From contig CAVVPD010000008.1 of the NCBI GenBank assembly GCA_963750045.1, positions 248,001 to 312,000 on the forward strand: a stretch of 64,000 nt of DNA. Reading direction: 5' to 3'. Positions 26,823-36,765 of the stretch are shown here, one piece after another. Each line of letters starts with the position of its first letter. Position 1 is the stretch's first letter. Both the position numbers and the translations under genes were made by a program. This stretch comes from DASUAS01 sp963750045 (GTDB taxonomy: Bacteria > Actinomycetota > Acidimicrobiia > IMCC26256 > DASPTH01). The notes under the pieces were generated by a model. It was not told the DNA's origin and searched no databases. It saw nothing but the letters and a program-made list of their open reading frames with translations.

Positions 26823-27704
26823 ATGCGTGACAGCGAGATCGAGGTCAACGGCGGCGTCGTCGTGTACGAGTTCGTGGGTCCGGAGGACGGCGAGGTCGTC
26901 GTGGTCACGCCCGGGGGCCGCTTCAGCAAGGACTACGGCGGTGTGCACGAGCTGGCCGACGCGTTGGCCGAGGGCGGCAAGCGCGTGCTGCTCTGGGATC
27001 GGCCGAACTGCGGCCGGTCGGACGTGCAGGTCTACGGTCGCTCGGAGTCGCACATGCGGGCGGAGACGCTCGGACTGTTGCTGCAGCAGCTCGGCGTCGA
27101 GCAGGTCGTGGCGGCCGGCGGGTCGGGTGGCGCTCGCGACTCGATCGTGTTCACGATCATGTGGCCCGAGCTCGTGCGCAAGCTCGCCGTCTGGTCGATC
27201 GTGGGTGGTACGTACAGCACGATGCTGCTCGCCACCGCGTACGTTTTGGACGAGCTCGGCACCGTTCGGTCGAAGGGCATCGAGGGCGTGATCGAGATGG
27301 ACACCGGCCCGTTCAGCTGGGCCGCCATGATCGCCGCGAACCCGCGCAACAAGGACCGTCTGCTGGCGATGGGGAGCGATGAGTTCGAGCAGGTGATGAA
27401 CCGGTGGTTGGACGCCTTCGTCCCGAAGCCGAACGAGGCGATCCCCGGGGTGCCCGACTGGGAGTTCGCCACGATCAAGTGCCCGACCCTGATCATGCGT
27501 GGGGGCGAGAAGGACTACGACCACCCGAAACGCACGTCGCTCGAGGTGCACGCGCTGATCGAGAAATCTCGGTTGGTCGAGCCGCCGTGGCCCGAGGATG
27601 CGTGGGAGCGGGCGGTGGAGGCGACCGCGGCCGGGACGGGAAGCCTCTTCGATCCCTGGGTACGAGCCGCGCCCGTACTGCTCGACTTCATCGACGAGTC
27701 GTGA
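26823..27704 (+). CDS. alpha/beta hydrolase
   Basis: An intact 293-residue alpha/beta-hydrolase-1 type protein. It has VVVTPGGRFSKDYGG (oxyanion region), VLLWDRPNCGRSDV, the nucleophile elbow AAGGSGGARDS (G-G-S-G-G), then CPTLIMRGGEKDYDHP with the acidic residue, and a late His candidate in SLEVHAL. It would hydrolyse an ester, lactone or carbon-carbon bond in a catabolic pathway; the substrate is unknown. The start is the ATG at 26823, with GGGAGA a few bases upstream. It is divergent from the crotonase gene across a 235-base gap in which I see no clear operator. Confidence 0.88.
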   Translation: MRDSEIEVNGGVVVYEFVGPEDGEVVVVTPGGRFSKDYGGVHELADALAEGGKRVLLWDRPNCGRSDVQVYGRSESHMRAETLGLLLQQLGVEQVVAAGGSGGARDSIVFTIMWPELVRKLAVWSIVGGTYSTMLLATAYVLDELGTVRSKGIEGVIEMDTGPFSWAAMIAANPRNKDRLLAMGSDEFEQVMNRWLDAFVPKPNEAIPGVPDWEFATIKCPTLIMRGGEKDYDHPKRTSLEVHALIEKSRLVEPPWPEDAWERAVEATAAGTGSLFDPWVRAAPVLLDFIDES

Positions 27705-27708
27705 CGCG

Positions 27709-28146
27709 TCACTCCACCGTCGGCCGGTCCGTGTAGATCCCGCCGAGGCCCGAATGGATCTCGATCCACTCGGCGCCGTCTGCGCCCGCTCGCCACGAGT
27801 AGAGCTCGTCCGGGCTGAAGTATCCCATGCCGGCGGTCACTCGCCGGTTGCCGAACTGCAGCTCACCCCGGAGGACGTAGTTCACCTGGTAGGTGCCGTG
27901 GCGATGCGGCTTCACCCGCTCGCCGGGCTTCGCGGTCTCGTGGTACACGCACAGCTTCTCGGTCTGCACCAGCACCTTCGTGACGAGGTCCCGCCCGAGC
28001 AGCTCGAGGAAGTGCTGGGCGTCCGGCGAGTCGCCCATCATCTCGACGTTCGTGTGCCCGGGAATGCTGGTGACGTCGAAGATGAAGGGACGTAGCTCCC
28101 CGTCGTCCTCCTTCTCGGCGGTCGGATCCTCAGCGGCATCGTTCAT
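27709..28146 (-). CDS. cupin-domain protein
   Basis: A 145-residue single-domain cupin. The first cupin motif is seen in KPGERVKPHRHGTYQVNYVLRGELQFG, with the His pair and Glu as likely metal ligands. The second motif is weaker (GMGYFSPDELYSWRAGADGAEWIEIHSG). Such proteins bind metal and act as small oxygenases, isomerases or ligand sensors. It lies eleven bases after the GntR regulator in the same direction, so it may be made together with it. Confidence 0.82.
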   Translation of the reverse strand: MNDAAEDPTAEKEDDGELRPFIFDVTSIPGHTNVEMMGDSPDAQHFLELLGRDLVTKVLVQTEKLCVYHETAKPGERVKPHRHGTYQVNYVLRGELQFGNRRVTAGMGYFSPDELYSWRAGADGAEWIEIHSGLGGIYTDRPTVE

Positions 28147-28157
28147 GTTCCCTCCAG

Positions 28158-29036
28158 CTACCCAACCACGGGGAACCGAGACTCTCGCCCGGTCACGTCG
28201 ATGCGGGGCGCACGATGGCCCAGAATCAAGGGTTCGACCTTGGCGAGGTGGGTCGCCACCAGGTGCTGGGCCCGGCTGGCGTCACCCGCTTCGATCGCGT
28301 CGGTGATCTCCTCGTGCGCGTTGACCACGCTCGCTCGGAGGTCGGGGATCGGTGCACTGCCTGCTGCGTCGGCGTAGTCGGCCCAGGCCTTCTTGTGGAG
28401 CGACCAGAGGCGTTCGAGTGCACCGATGACGATCACCAGCGTGGCGTTGCCGCATCCATCGATGATCGCATGGTGGAATTCGTGGAAGATCAGCGCGGCT
28501 CCCGCCATGTCGTGAGGTTCGATGGTTCGACACCGGATGTTGAGCTCGCGCAATTGAGGGACCAGCGTCACGTTCCGATCGGCTCGCTGCGCGCAGTGCG
28601 CCGCGCACGCCGGCTCGATCACGGCCAGGGCCGCAGCGAGATCGTCGAGCGCGACCTCTCGAGCTTGCAGGACGAGCCCGAGGGTGCGAGCGGCGTTCTC
28701 GGGAGTCGGAGCGTGGACCTGTGCTCCACCGACCTTGCCTCTGCGAACCGAGATCAGGCCCTCGCTCTCCAGGATCCTGAGCGCCTCCCGGAACGAGGGG
28801 CGTGACACCTGGAACTCGCTGATCAACTGGTCCTGCTTCGGGAGCATGCTCCCATCGGGAAGCGTTCCGGCGACGATGCGCGCCCGAATGACGTCGGCGA
28901 CCATCTCGGCGACGCTGGGCTGAGCGAACTGACCACGCTCGCGGCAACAACGGCCGGTTTCGACGGGCTTGTCACCGACGATGCCTCCAGTGCGAGAGCG
29001 TGACAGTGCAGAGTACCGCGCGTTTCCTCCGCTCAC
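28158..29036 (-). CDS. GntR-family regulator, FCD (FadR C-terminal) subfamily
   Basis: A GntR regulator of up to 292 residues. The winged helix has VAEMVADVIRARIVAGTLPDGSMLPKQDQL in two parts; SEFQVSRPSFREALRILESEGLI is the recognition part. The C-terminal FCD helical bundle carries likely metal-binding residues (FHEFHHAII, later NAHEEITDAIEAGD and HLVATHLAKVEPLI). FCD regulators respond to small organic acids. The start used is the GTG at 29036, the only long in-frame start; about 35 residues before the DNA-binding domain look unstructured. It is divergent from the LIV-type transporter operon, which it probably regulates. Confidence 0.87.
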   Translation of the reverse strand: MSGGNARYSALSRSRTGGIVGDKPVETGRCCRERGQFAQPSVAEMVADVIRARIVAGTLPDGSMLPKQDQLISEFQVSRPSFREALRILESEGLISVRRGKVGGAQVHAPTPENAARTLGLVLQAREVALDDLAAALAVIEPACAAHCAQRADRNVTLVPQLRELNIRCRTIEPHDMAGAALIFHEFHHAIIDGCGNATLVIVIGALERLWSLHKKAWADYADAAGSAPIPDLRASVVNAHEEITDAIEAGDASRAQHLVATHLAKVEPLILGHRAPRIDVTGRESRFPVVG

Positions 29037-29069
29037 CGACGGGAAACCGCGACGTCATCTTCTATATCT

Positions 29070-29099
29070 TTGACACAGCGTACGCGCCGACCGTAGAGT
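29070..29099 (+). promoter_or_regulatory. sigma-70-like promoter for the LIV-type transporter operon
   Basis: TTGACA (29070-29075) matches the -35 consensus, and TAGAGT (29094-29099) is an acceptable -10, with 18 bases between them. The pair lies 55 bases before the binding-protein start at 29154, in the gap divergent from the GntR gene. The AT-rich TCTATATCTT just upstream stands out in this GC-rich DNA. Confidence 0.55.
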
Positions 29100-29153
29100 G
29101 CCGCCCGTTCGAAATTCGGTCCACGCACGCGGTCCATCACCGTGGGGGGAACC

Positions 29154-30428
29154 ATGGACGCGAAGGGTCGAGGAGGAGTGCGTCGGTCGCACGCGGTCGG
29201 TCGTTTCCCGTGGCGGATGCGGGTCGTGGTGCTGGCCGCGCTCGTCGTCGCCGTTGCGATCCCGTTCGACGCGGCCGCGGCGTCGACGCAGTCGGCGAAG
29301 GCATCCGGACCGGTCGTCAAGGTCGGCATGATCTATTCGCTCACGGGCCCGCTCGCGTCGACCCCCGAGGTGAAGGACGCGATGCTGGCGTCGATCGCCG
29401 CGTTCAACAAGCGCGGCGGCGTGGGGACGAACCACGCCCGCCTCCAAGCCGACGTGTGCGACAGCAAGGGCGACGCCAACGGCGAGGTGGCGTGCGCACG
29501 TCAGATGGTCGACGACGGTGTCGTCGCGACGTTCGACGACCTGACGTTCAACAACCCGGCCGGCGTGGTCGACGTCCTCGAGGCCGCCGGGATCCCGCGC
29601 ATCGGCATCGGGGGTACCGACGTCTCGGAGTTCGCCTCGAGTGTCTCGTTCCCGGTCTCGGCCGGGGTCATCGCGGCGTACCTCGGGACCGCGGTGGGGT
29701 TCGAGCAGGATCACGACACCAAGATCTGCCTCGCGCGGACCGACGCGCCGACCGGTGCCACGTTCAAGGGCTTCCTGGCGCCGTCGTTCACGGCGATCGG
29801 GGTGGACATCAAGTGTGACGTTGCGGTCGCCACCGGTGCCACCGACTACGCGCCGTACATCGCGCAGCTGCAGCAGGAGAACCCCCAGGCGGTGCTGATC
29901 TCCCACACCGACAGTGTCACCACCCAGCTGATCGCCGCGATGGCGCAGCTCAACGCGAAGATCCCGCTGGGTGGAGCCCCGGGGTCGTTCACGCTCGACA
30001 CCCTGCGGAAGTACAGCTCCATCACGAAGGGCACCGTCCTGTCGGACTCGTTCCCGTACCCGTCGAAGGTGAACGCCAAGGCGTTCCCCGGGCTCAAGCA
30101 GTACTTCGCCGACATGAAGGCGTCGGGGAAGAGCGACCTCAGCCAGGCGAAGCTCAAGCCCTCCGACTTCGGGCCTTGGATCGCCACGCTCGCGTTCGTG
30201 AACGTCACCAAGGCTCTCGACTCGTTCACTCCCACGACCGTCATCGCCGCCCTGAAGAGCGCGAAGGACGTCGATCTCCTGGGGTTGGCCCCGCCGTGGA
30301 CACCGTCGACGCCCGGCTTCAGCGTGTTCACGTCGAGCTCGAACCACTACGTGTACATCTCCCGGTTCGACGGCAAGAACATCGTCACCAACAAGACGCC
30401 GGTCGACGTCACGCAGTACATCAAGTGA
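29154..30428 (+). CDS. LIV-type ABC transporter substrate-binding protein
   Basis: An intact exported receptor of 424 residues. The N-terminus is basic (KGRGGVRRSH), then hydrophobic (VVVLAALVVAVAIPFDAAAA) with a signal cleavage site near AAA-ST. The binding fold begins VVKVGMIYSLTGPLAS and contains GGTDVSEFASS and DYAPYIAQLQQENPQAVLI. The ATG at 29154 has a GGGGGGA site upstream. It is the first gene of the transporter operon (binding protein, LivH-LivM-LivG fusion, LivF). The ligand may be a branched-chain amino acid, but in catabolic clusters such receptors often bind aromatic or alicyclic carboxylates or amides. Confidence 0.93.
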   Translation: MDAKGRGGVRRSHAVGRFPWRMRVVVLAALVVAVAIPFDAAAASTQSAKASGPVVKVGMIYSLTGPLASTPEVKDAMLASIAAFNKRGGVGTNHARLQADVCDSKGDANGEVACARQMVDDGVVATFDDLTFNNPAGVVDVLEAAGIPRIGIGGTDVSEFASSVSFPVSAGVIAAYLGTAVGFEQDHDTKICLARTDAPTGATFKGFLAPSFTAIGVDIKCDVAVATGATDYAPYIAQLQQENPQAVLISHTDSVTTQLIAAMAQLNAKIPLGGAPGSFTLDTLRKYSSITKGTVLSDSFPYPSKVNAKAFPGLKQYFADMKASGKSDLSQAKLKPSDFGPWIATLAFVNVTKALDSFTPTTVIAALKSAKDVDLLGLAPPWTPSTPGFSVFTSSSNHYVYISRFDGKNIVTNKTPVDVTQYIK

Positions 30429-30474
30429 CCTTCGGTTCTACCGAGTGACGCCGTGACGACCGTCTGAGTGAGCC

Positions 30475-33287
30475 GTGGCCCAGGCTGTTCAGTTCGCGAT
30501 CCTGGGACTCGGCGCGGGTGCGGCGTACACGCTGCTCGCGCAGGGCATCGTTCTCATCTACCGCGGCTCCGGCATCGTCAACTTCGCGCACGGCGCCATC
30601 GCGATGTTCGGCGCGTTCTTCTGCTTCTTGACGCTCGTCGAGGAGCACGGCTGGCCGGTCGGGGCGGCGATCCCGGTCTCGGTGCTGCTCGCCGCGCTCA
30701 TCGGTGTCGTCATCCAGAACGGCATCCTCCGGTTCATGCGAGCGGCTGCGCCGCTCGTCCGCCTCGTCGCGACGCTCGGAGTGCTGATCGTGCTCCAGGG
30801 TCTCGCCGGTCAGAAGCTCTGGGACAACGACTTCCATCAGATCGACCAGTTCCTGCCGACCCACAACTACACGTTGCACGGATGGTTCGGCTTCGACGGT
30901 GCAATGGGACGCGTCGTCGTCCAGGAGGACCGCCTGATCCTGCTCGGCATCGCGATCGCGCTGACGTTCGTGCTGTGGGCCTTCACGCGGTTCACGCGGA
31001 TCGGACTCGCGATCTCCGCGAGCGCGGAGAACGAGCGGGCCGTGGCCTCGTTGGGATGGTCGCCGAACTTCCTCGCCACCGTCACCTGGGCGATCGGCGG
31101 CGCCACGGCCGGTTTCGCCGGCATCCTCCTCGCACCCAACGCCGGCCTGAGCCTCACGACCTTCACGATCGTCGTCACGGTCTCGGCCCTCGCCGTCGCG
31201 CTGATCGGTGGGTTCAGCTCGTTCCCGCTGACGCTGCTCGGTGGCATCGCGCTCGGGATCGCCGAGACGGAGGTCCTGACGTACTCGAGCGACATCTCGA
31301 CGTTCCTGCACGACACCCTCGGGATCGAGAACGGCGCGACCGGCCTCCAACGGGCGCTGCCGTTCCTCGTGATCGTCGTGGTCCTCGTGGTCCGCGGGAA
31401 GGCGCTCCCGCTGCGCAGCCATGTCCTCGAGCGGCTCCCGGACCTCGGGAGTGGCGTCGTGACCCGCTGGTTCCTCGTCGTCGTCGTCGGGGCACTGCTG
31501 CTCCTCGACAACTTCGCGTTCGATGCGAAATGGTCGACCGCGGTCTACACCACCCTGATCGTCGGGGTGTTCATCCTCTCGATCGTCGTGCTCACCGGCT
31601 ATGCCGGTCAGCTCTCGCTCGCGCAGTACGCGATCGGTGGGCTCGGCGCCCTCGTCGCGTCTCGTCTCGTGGGCCAGGAGCACTGGCCCGCCGAGCTCGC
31701 GTTCCTCGCGGGGGTGGTCTTCGCGATCCTCGTCGGGACCGTCTTCGCCATCCCCGCCCTGCGCACCCGTGGTGTGAACCTCGCGGTGGTCACGCTCGGG
31801 CTCGGGTTCGCGGTCCAGCAGGTGGTGTTCAGCAACCAGTACTTCACCGGTGACTTCGGATCGGTGACGACGATCGGCCGGATCAAGGTGTTCGGATGGG
31901 ACGTCAGCGCGGCCGACCACCCGGACCGCTTTCTCGTCGTGTGCCTCGGCGTCTTCGTGGTCGCAGCCCTCATGGTCGCCAACCTCCGTCGCTCGGGTTC
32001 GGGGCGACGCCTCATCGCGGTCCGCAACAACGAGCGTGCCGCGGCGTCGCTCGGGATCAGCGTCTTCGGCGCCAAGCTCTATGCCTTCAGCGTCGGAGCC
32101 GCCATCGCGTCGTTCGCCGGGATCTTGCTCGCGTTCAAGGACTCCACCGTCGTCTACACCCGGTACGACCCGTTCCAGTCCATCAACACGGTCGGCAACG
32201 CGGTCGCGGGTGGTGTGGGATGGGTGCTCGGCGCCGTGTTCGGCGGGAACCTCGCGCCCGGGGGCCTGGGCTCGATCCCGCTCGATTGGATCAATCTCGG
32301 CTCGTGGCTCGTCACGATCGGCGGCGTCACGCTCATCCTCATCGTGATCCTGAACCCGAACGGGATCGCGAGCGTGGTGCTGAACGACGAACGAGGCATC
32401 GGCAGGCTGCGCATGCGGCTTCGCCGCTCACCGCCCCGCGAGCACCTCGTCGAGGTCGCACCCAGCGCGGTGACGCCCGCGACGCTCGAGATCGAGGACC
32501 TGACGGTTCGATTCGGTGCCGTCGTCGCCGTCGACGGGGTCAGCTTCCGCGTCAGCCCGCGGGAGGTCGTGGGCCTGATCGGGCCGAACGGCGCGGGGAA
32601 GACGACGATCGTCGACGCCTTGACCGGCTTCACGAAGCCGAGCTCGGGTCGAATGCTGCTCAACGGCACGTCCATGGCGGGACGGTCATGGGGCCCGGCA
32701 CGGCGTGCCGCGCGGGTGTCCGGCGTTCGTTCCAGTCGCTCGAGCTCTTCGAGGAGATCTCGGTCGCGGAGAACCTGCACACCGGAGCCGGGGAGCGCCC
32801 GCGATTCTCCGGGCTGCGCGACCTGGTCTGGCCGGCGCGACCCGTCCTGCCGCCGACCGCCGTGAGCAGCGCGCGCGAGTTCGGGCTCGAGCCCGACCTC
32901 GGCCGTCTCCCAGGTGAGCTTCCCTACGGCCGGCGGCGCCTCGTCGGGATCGCGCGCGCCATCGCGTCGGCGCCGTCGGTCTTGTTGCTCGACGAGCCCG
33001 CCGCCGGGCTCGACGACAACGAGACGAGCGAGCTGGGCGACCTGGTCCGGCGCTTCGCGGACCGGTCGGGGATGGCGGTGCTCCTCATCGAACACGACGT
33101 GGAGCTCGTGCTCCGGGTCTGTGACCGGATCGTGGTGGTCGACTTCGGCCGCAAGATCGCCGAGGGCACGCCCGCGGAGATCCGGAACGACCCGGCCGTG
33201 ATCTCGGCGTACCTGGGTGAAGAACTGCCGACCGCGGACGCGGAGCCACTGGTCGACGAGATGGCCACGGAGGAGTCCTCGTCGTGA
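30475..33287 (+). CDS. LivH-LivM-LivG triple fusion, ABC transporter permeases plus ATPase (frame break near 32700)
   Basis: A single polypeptide of about 937 residues containing a complete LIV-type transporter core. Residues 1-310 are LivH-like (IYRGSGIVNFAHGAIAMFG, then the AENERAVASLG loop). About 330-640 are LivM-like (TGYAGQLSLAQYAIGGLGA, RNNERAAASLGISV). About 670-937 are a LivG-like ATPase with Walker A GPNGAGKTT, signature LPYGRRRLVGIARA and Walker B VLLLDEPAAGLD. One indel near 32690-32715 separates Walker A from FQSLELFEEISVAENL. The start is the GTG at 30475. It overlaps livF by four bases. Fusions of two of these parts are common in actinobacteria; all three in one chain is less usual. 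Confidence 0.88.
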
Positions 33288-34018
33288 TGCAGCCCGAAGC
33301 GTCGCTGCTCGAGTGTCGCGGTCTCGCGGCCGGTTACGGCGCGCTCGCGGTGGTGCGCGACGTGGACCTGCACGTCGAGCCCGGCGAGGTCGTGGCGCTC
33401 ATCGGCCCGAACGGCGCGGGAAAGACGACCACGCTGTTGACCCTCGCCGGCGAGCTCCCGGCGATCTCCGGCGAGGTCGTCTTCCGCGGCGCGGTGACGA
33501 AGGCTCCGTTGTTCCGGCGGGCGCGTCGAGGAATGGGGTTCGTCACCGAAGAGCGCTCCGTGTTCATGCAGCTGTCCACCGAGGAGAACCTCCGGGTCGC
33601 GGGCGTCTCCCGAGCAGACGCCATCGCCCTCTTCCCCGAGCTCGAGCCGCTCATGGGGCGGACCGCGGGGCTGCTGTCGGGTGGGGAGCAGCAGATGCTG
33701 ACGCTGGCTCGTGCCGTCGCCCGCGAGCCCCAGCTGCTCCTCGTCGACGAGCTGTCACTCGGGCTCGCGCCCGTGATCGTGAAGCGCCTGCTCGAGACGG
33801 TGCGGCGGGTCGCGAGCGAGAGATCGACGGGCATTCTCCTGGTCGAGCAGCACGTTCGCCAGGCACTCCACATCGCCGACCGTGTCTACGTGATGCAGCG
33901 TGGGCGGATCGTGATGAGCGGAACCGGGGACGAGGTCCATGGCCGTATCGACGAGATCGAGGCGACCTATCTCTCCGGAGCCCGGGACGCGTCGACCGAT
34001 CAACCATCCACGAGGTGA
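33284..34018 (+). CDS. livF: LivF-type ABC transporter ATPase
   Basis: An intact 244-residue second ATPase of the LIV-type importer. Walker A is GPNGAGKTTTLL, the signature LLSGGEQQMLTLARA, Walker B LLLVDELSLGLAP, the switch His in LLVEQHVRQAL, and the LivF-typical GMGFVTEERSVFMQLS is present. The GTG at 33284 overlaps the TGA of the fusion gene; the ATG at 33287 is equally possible. It pairs with the LivG-like domain in the preceding gene. Confidence 0.93.
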   Translation: MMQPEASLLECRGLAAGYGALAVVRDVDLHVEPGEVVALIGPNGAGKTTTLLTLAGELPAISGEVVFRGAVTKAPLFRRARRGMGFVTEERSVFMQLSTEENLRVAGVSRADAIALFPELEPLMGRTAGLLSGGEQQMLTLARAVAREPQLLLVDELSLGLAPVIVKRLLETVRRVASERSTGILLVEQHVRQALHIADRVYVMQRGRIVMSGTGDEVHGRIDEIEATYLSGARDASTDQPSTR

Positions 34019-34111
34019 CGATGACCGATCGCAACGAGATCACGAACGACGGGGAGGCCGCGGACGCCGCGCGCTGAGCGCGACATCCGGGCCACGTTGA
34101 AAGGGGACACC

Positions 34112-35806
34112 TTGGCAGCAGACAGCAACGCAGCAGAGGGGCGGCAGGTCGTCGTCGTCACCGGGGGTGGGGCAGGTATCGGCGCCGCCATCGCCGAAGC
34201 GGTCGGGCGCACCGGCGCGTACGTCGTCACCGTGGACCCGGGGGTCACGGTCGACGGCCTGGGGCAGGACCAAGCCCCCGTGGAGACGACCGCCGACCGC
34301 ATCGTCGCGGCCGGCGGCGCGGCGCGGGCATCGAACGCGTCGGTCACCGACGCGGCGGCCATCGACGCGCTCTTCACGGGGCTGGTCGACGAGTTCGGTG
34401 GGCTCGACGCGGTGATCAACGTCGCGGGGATCAGCCGTCCGACGGGCTTTGCCGAGGGCGACGAGTCGGCGTGGGCGTCGGTGCTGAGCGTGCACCTCGA
34501 CGGATACCTCAACGTGCTGCGGTCGGCGCTGCCGATCATGACCGCCGCGGGACGAGGCCGGATCCTGGGCGTCACCTCGGGTTCGGGTTGGCGTCCCGCC
34601 AACGCGGGCGCGTACAGCTGCGCCAAGCGGGCAGTTGCCGCGCTCACCTGGCAGCTCGGGAGGGTCGTGCCGGCCGGGGTCACGGTGAACGCGCTGTCGC
34701 CGATCGCGGCGACGCGCATGGTGACCTCTGGCCTCCGCCAGCAGGCCCCGGCGGCCGGCGGCGGCGACCAGAACCAGACCGGTGGCCTCTCGCTCGCCAT
34801 CGCGGCGATGCCGTCACCGGAGCAGCTCGGGCCGGTCGGCGCGTATCTCGGCAGCGACGCGTTCTCGTGGAGCTCGGGGAACATCATCTTCTCCAATGGT
34901 TCCGAGGTGGCGCCGATCGCACCGCCGCGCCTGCTCGAAGCGGCGCGCACCACGGACGTCGTGGCGTTGGCCCACGCGCTCGACGCCGTCATCCCGGCGG
35001 CATTCGTGCCGGCCGAGGGCGCGCAGGCGACGAACGGCGCCAGCAACGGCCGGTTCGCCGGGGTGTTCGACGAGGCCGCCGCGACGCCCGGTCCGCCCGT
35101 GAGCGGCGCCCGGTCGTGCCTGGTCGTCACCGACGACCCGCAGTGGGAATCGGCGTTGTGCGACGCCTTGGCGCCGAGGGGCGTCAAGTGCGTCGGAATC
35201 GGCGCGGGCGCGCCGGCGACGGACTTCGCGGGAGCGGCCGAGCAGCTCGGGCAGGCGGCGCGCGAGGCGGGCGGGATCGACGCCGTCGTGGTCGCGCGAG
35301 CCGGGTCCGGGGCGGGCCGCGGAGGGGAGGCGTGGGAGCAGGTGCTCGAGGAGCACGCCGGGATCACCGGCGCCATCTCCAGCGACGTCGCCTGGGTGCG
35401 AGCGGTGAGCGACCACGCGGGCGAGTCCGGTCGACCGATGCGCATCGTCACGCTGACCGATGCCACGACCTCGGGCGGGAGGAGCCGCGCGCAGGCGGCC
35501 GCGCAGCTCTCGCGGGCCGCACACCTCGTGGCGGAGGCCCGTACCGACGCGTTCGCGATCAGTGTCGAGACCGATGCCGATTCGCGTTCCTCGACGGTCG
35601 GTGAGCTGGTCGGGTACCTGGTCGGCGCGGACGACGCCGGGGCGATGTCCGGCGCCGAGCTGGTCGCGACCGCGGAGTGGATCGGGTTGCGCAGCCACCC
35701 GCATCCCGAAGCGTCCATCTCCTTCGGCGGGCCGGAGGTTCCGTCGTGGGTCGACCGCACCCTGCGCGGCATCGTGACGGACGCGACGACGAGGAGCGAA
35801 GCATGA
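34112..35806 (+). CDS. SDR dehydrogenase with a second, degenerate Rossmann-like domain (copy 1)
   Basis: A 564-residue protein. Residues 1-250 are a classic SDR: VVVTGGGAGIGAAIAEA (NAD site), NVAGISRP, the Ser in GVTSGSGW and the YxxxK pair in AYSCAKRAVAAL. Residues 330-560 look like a second Rossmann-type unit (SCLVVTDDPQWESALCDAL) with no YxxxK, so probably non-catalytic. A C-terminal GLRSHPHPEASISFGGP is shared with its paralogue at 38586-40224. I chose the TTG at 34112 because AAAGGGG stands five bases before it; the upstream TTG lies in the ribosome site. The stop overlaps the lactonase-type gene (ATGA). It may oxidise the hydroxy acid made by BVMO plus lactonase. Confidence 0.85.
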   Translation: MAADSNAAEGRQVVVVTGGGAGIGAAIAEAVGRTGAYVVTVDPGVTVDGLGQDQAPVETTADRIVAAGGAARASNASVTDAAAIDALFTGLVDEFGGLDAVINVAGISRPTGFAEGDESAWASVLSVHLDGYLNVLRSALPIMTAAGRGRILGVTSGSGWRPANAGAYSCAKRAVAALTWQLGRVVPAGVTVNALSPIAATRMVTSGLRQQAPAAGGGDQNQTGGLSLAIAAMPSPEQLGPVGAYLGSDAFSWSSGNIIFSNGSEVAPIAPPRLLEAARTTDVVALAHALDAVIPAAFVPAEGAQATNGASNGRFAGVFDEAAATPGPPVSGARSCLVVTDDPQWESALCDALAPRGVKCVGIGAGAPATDFAGAAEQLGQAAREAGGIDAVVVARAGSGAGRGGEAWEQVLEEHAGITGAISSDVAWVRAVSDHAGESGRPMRIVTLTDATTSGGRSRAQAAAQLSRAAHLVAEARTDAFAISVETDADSRSSTVGELVGYLVGADDAGAMSGAELVATAEWIGLRSHPHPEASISFGGPEVPSWVDRTLRGIVTDATTRSEA

Positions 35807-36660
35807 CCGTCGAACGAGTGGTCGACGCCCATGTCCACCTGTGGGACCCGGCGCGAGCCGACTGGTATCCGTACCTGGCCGGCATGCAGGAGCTCGACAT
35901 GGGCGACATCTCCGGTATGTGTCGCCGGTTCGACCAGCCCACCTATTTCTCGGAGGCCGCCCGGTGGAACGTGCAGAAGTTCGTCCACGTCGCGGCGGCG
36001 GCGCCGACGAAGCTGGTCGACGAGACGCGCGAGCTCGACGAGCAGGCCGAGGCGAGCGGGCACCCCGACGTGCTCATCGGCGGTCTGGTCCCGAACGACG
36101 ATGTCGCCGACCTCGAAGGCCAGCTGGACGAGCAGATGGCGTCGAAGCGCTTCCGCGGCATCCGGATCATGGGCGAGGGGGAGCAGGCGCTTCCCACCCC
36201 CGTGATCCTGCAGGCGCTGCAGGATCGCGGTCTCATCTTCGAGCTCATGGTGCATCCCGACCAGCTCGAACCGGCTGCGGCCGCGCTCGACGGCTGGGAG
36301 CTGCCGGTGGTGGTGGAGCACACGGGTTGGCCGCGGTCGAACGATCGCGAGGAGCACGAGCTCTGGAAGGCCGGCATGGCGGCACTGGCCGGTCTCCGGG
36401 AGAACGTGACGTGCAAGTTGTCGGGTCTGGCGATGCCGATGCAGTCGATGGACGCCGACGCGTTCGCGCCGTGGATCCACCAGGCGATCGAGCTCTTCGG
36501 CTCCGGCCGGTGCATGTTCGCGAGCAACTTTCCCGTCGACGGCATGCACGGGACGTTCGACGACCTCTACGGCACGTACGACGCGCTCACCGCCGACCTC
36601 GACGACTCGACCCGCGACGAGCTCTTCGCCGCGAATGCCGAGCGCATCTACGGCTGCTAG
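35803..36660 (+). CDS. lactonase-type amidohydrolase (COG3618), copy 1
   Basis: A 285-residue TIM-barrel amidohydrolase of the fuconolactonase / dicarboxylate-lactonase type. VVDAHVHLWDPARADWYPYL holds the first His-x-His; FRGIRIMGEG, VVVEHTGWPRS with a conserved His, KLSGLAMP and MFASNFPVDGMHGT with the late Asp follow. It would open a lactone. The ATG at 35803 overlaps the SDR stop. Its paralogue (40250-41113) is in the same position behind the second SDR. The two enclose a BVMO, whose products are lactones or esters, which gives the lactonase call functional support. Confidence 0.88.
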   Translation: MTVERVVDAHVHLWDPARADWYPYLAGMQELDMGDISGMCRRFDQPTYFSEAARWNVQKFVHVAAAAPTKLVDETRELDEQAEASGHPDVLIGGLVPNDDVADLEGQLDEQMASKRFRGIRIMGEGEQALPTPVILQALQDRGLIFELMVHPDQLEPAAAALDGWELPVVVEHTGWPRSNDREEHELWKAGMAALAGLRENVTCKLSGLAMPMQSMDADAFAPWIHQAIELFGSGRCMFASNFPVDGMHGTFDDLYGTYDALTADLDDSTRDELFAANAERIYGC

Positions 36661-36765
36661 TCGTGCGTGCCTCGTCGATGGGCCCGCTCCAGTTCGCGGC
36701 GAGAGGTCGCCGCCCGGTATGGAAGGACGTTCGTGACCTTGCGACCCCGTAGATATGCTCCTGAC

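Noticed and set aside
29055..30347. Long minus-strand open frame opposite the substrate-binding protein
   Set aside because: The plus-strand gene has a signal peptide, ribosome site and family motifs; the minus frame is Arg-rich and featureless.
34021..34077. An 18-residue open frame just after livF
   Set aside because: Starts three bases after the livF stop and could be translated, but it is too short, has no recognisable feature and may be chance.
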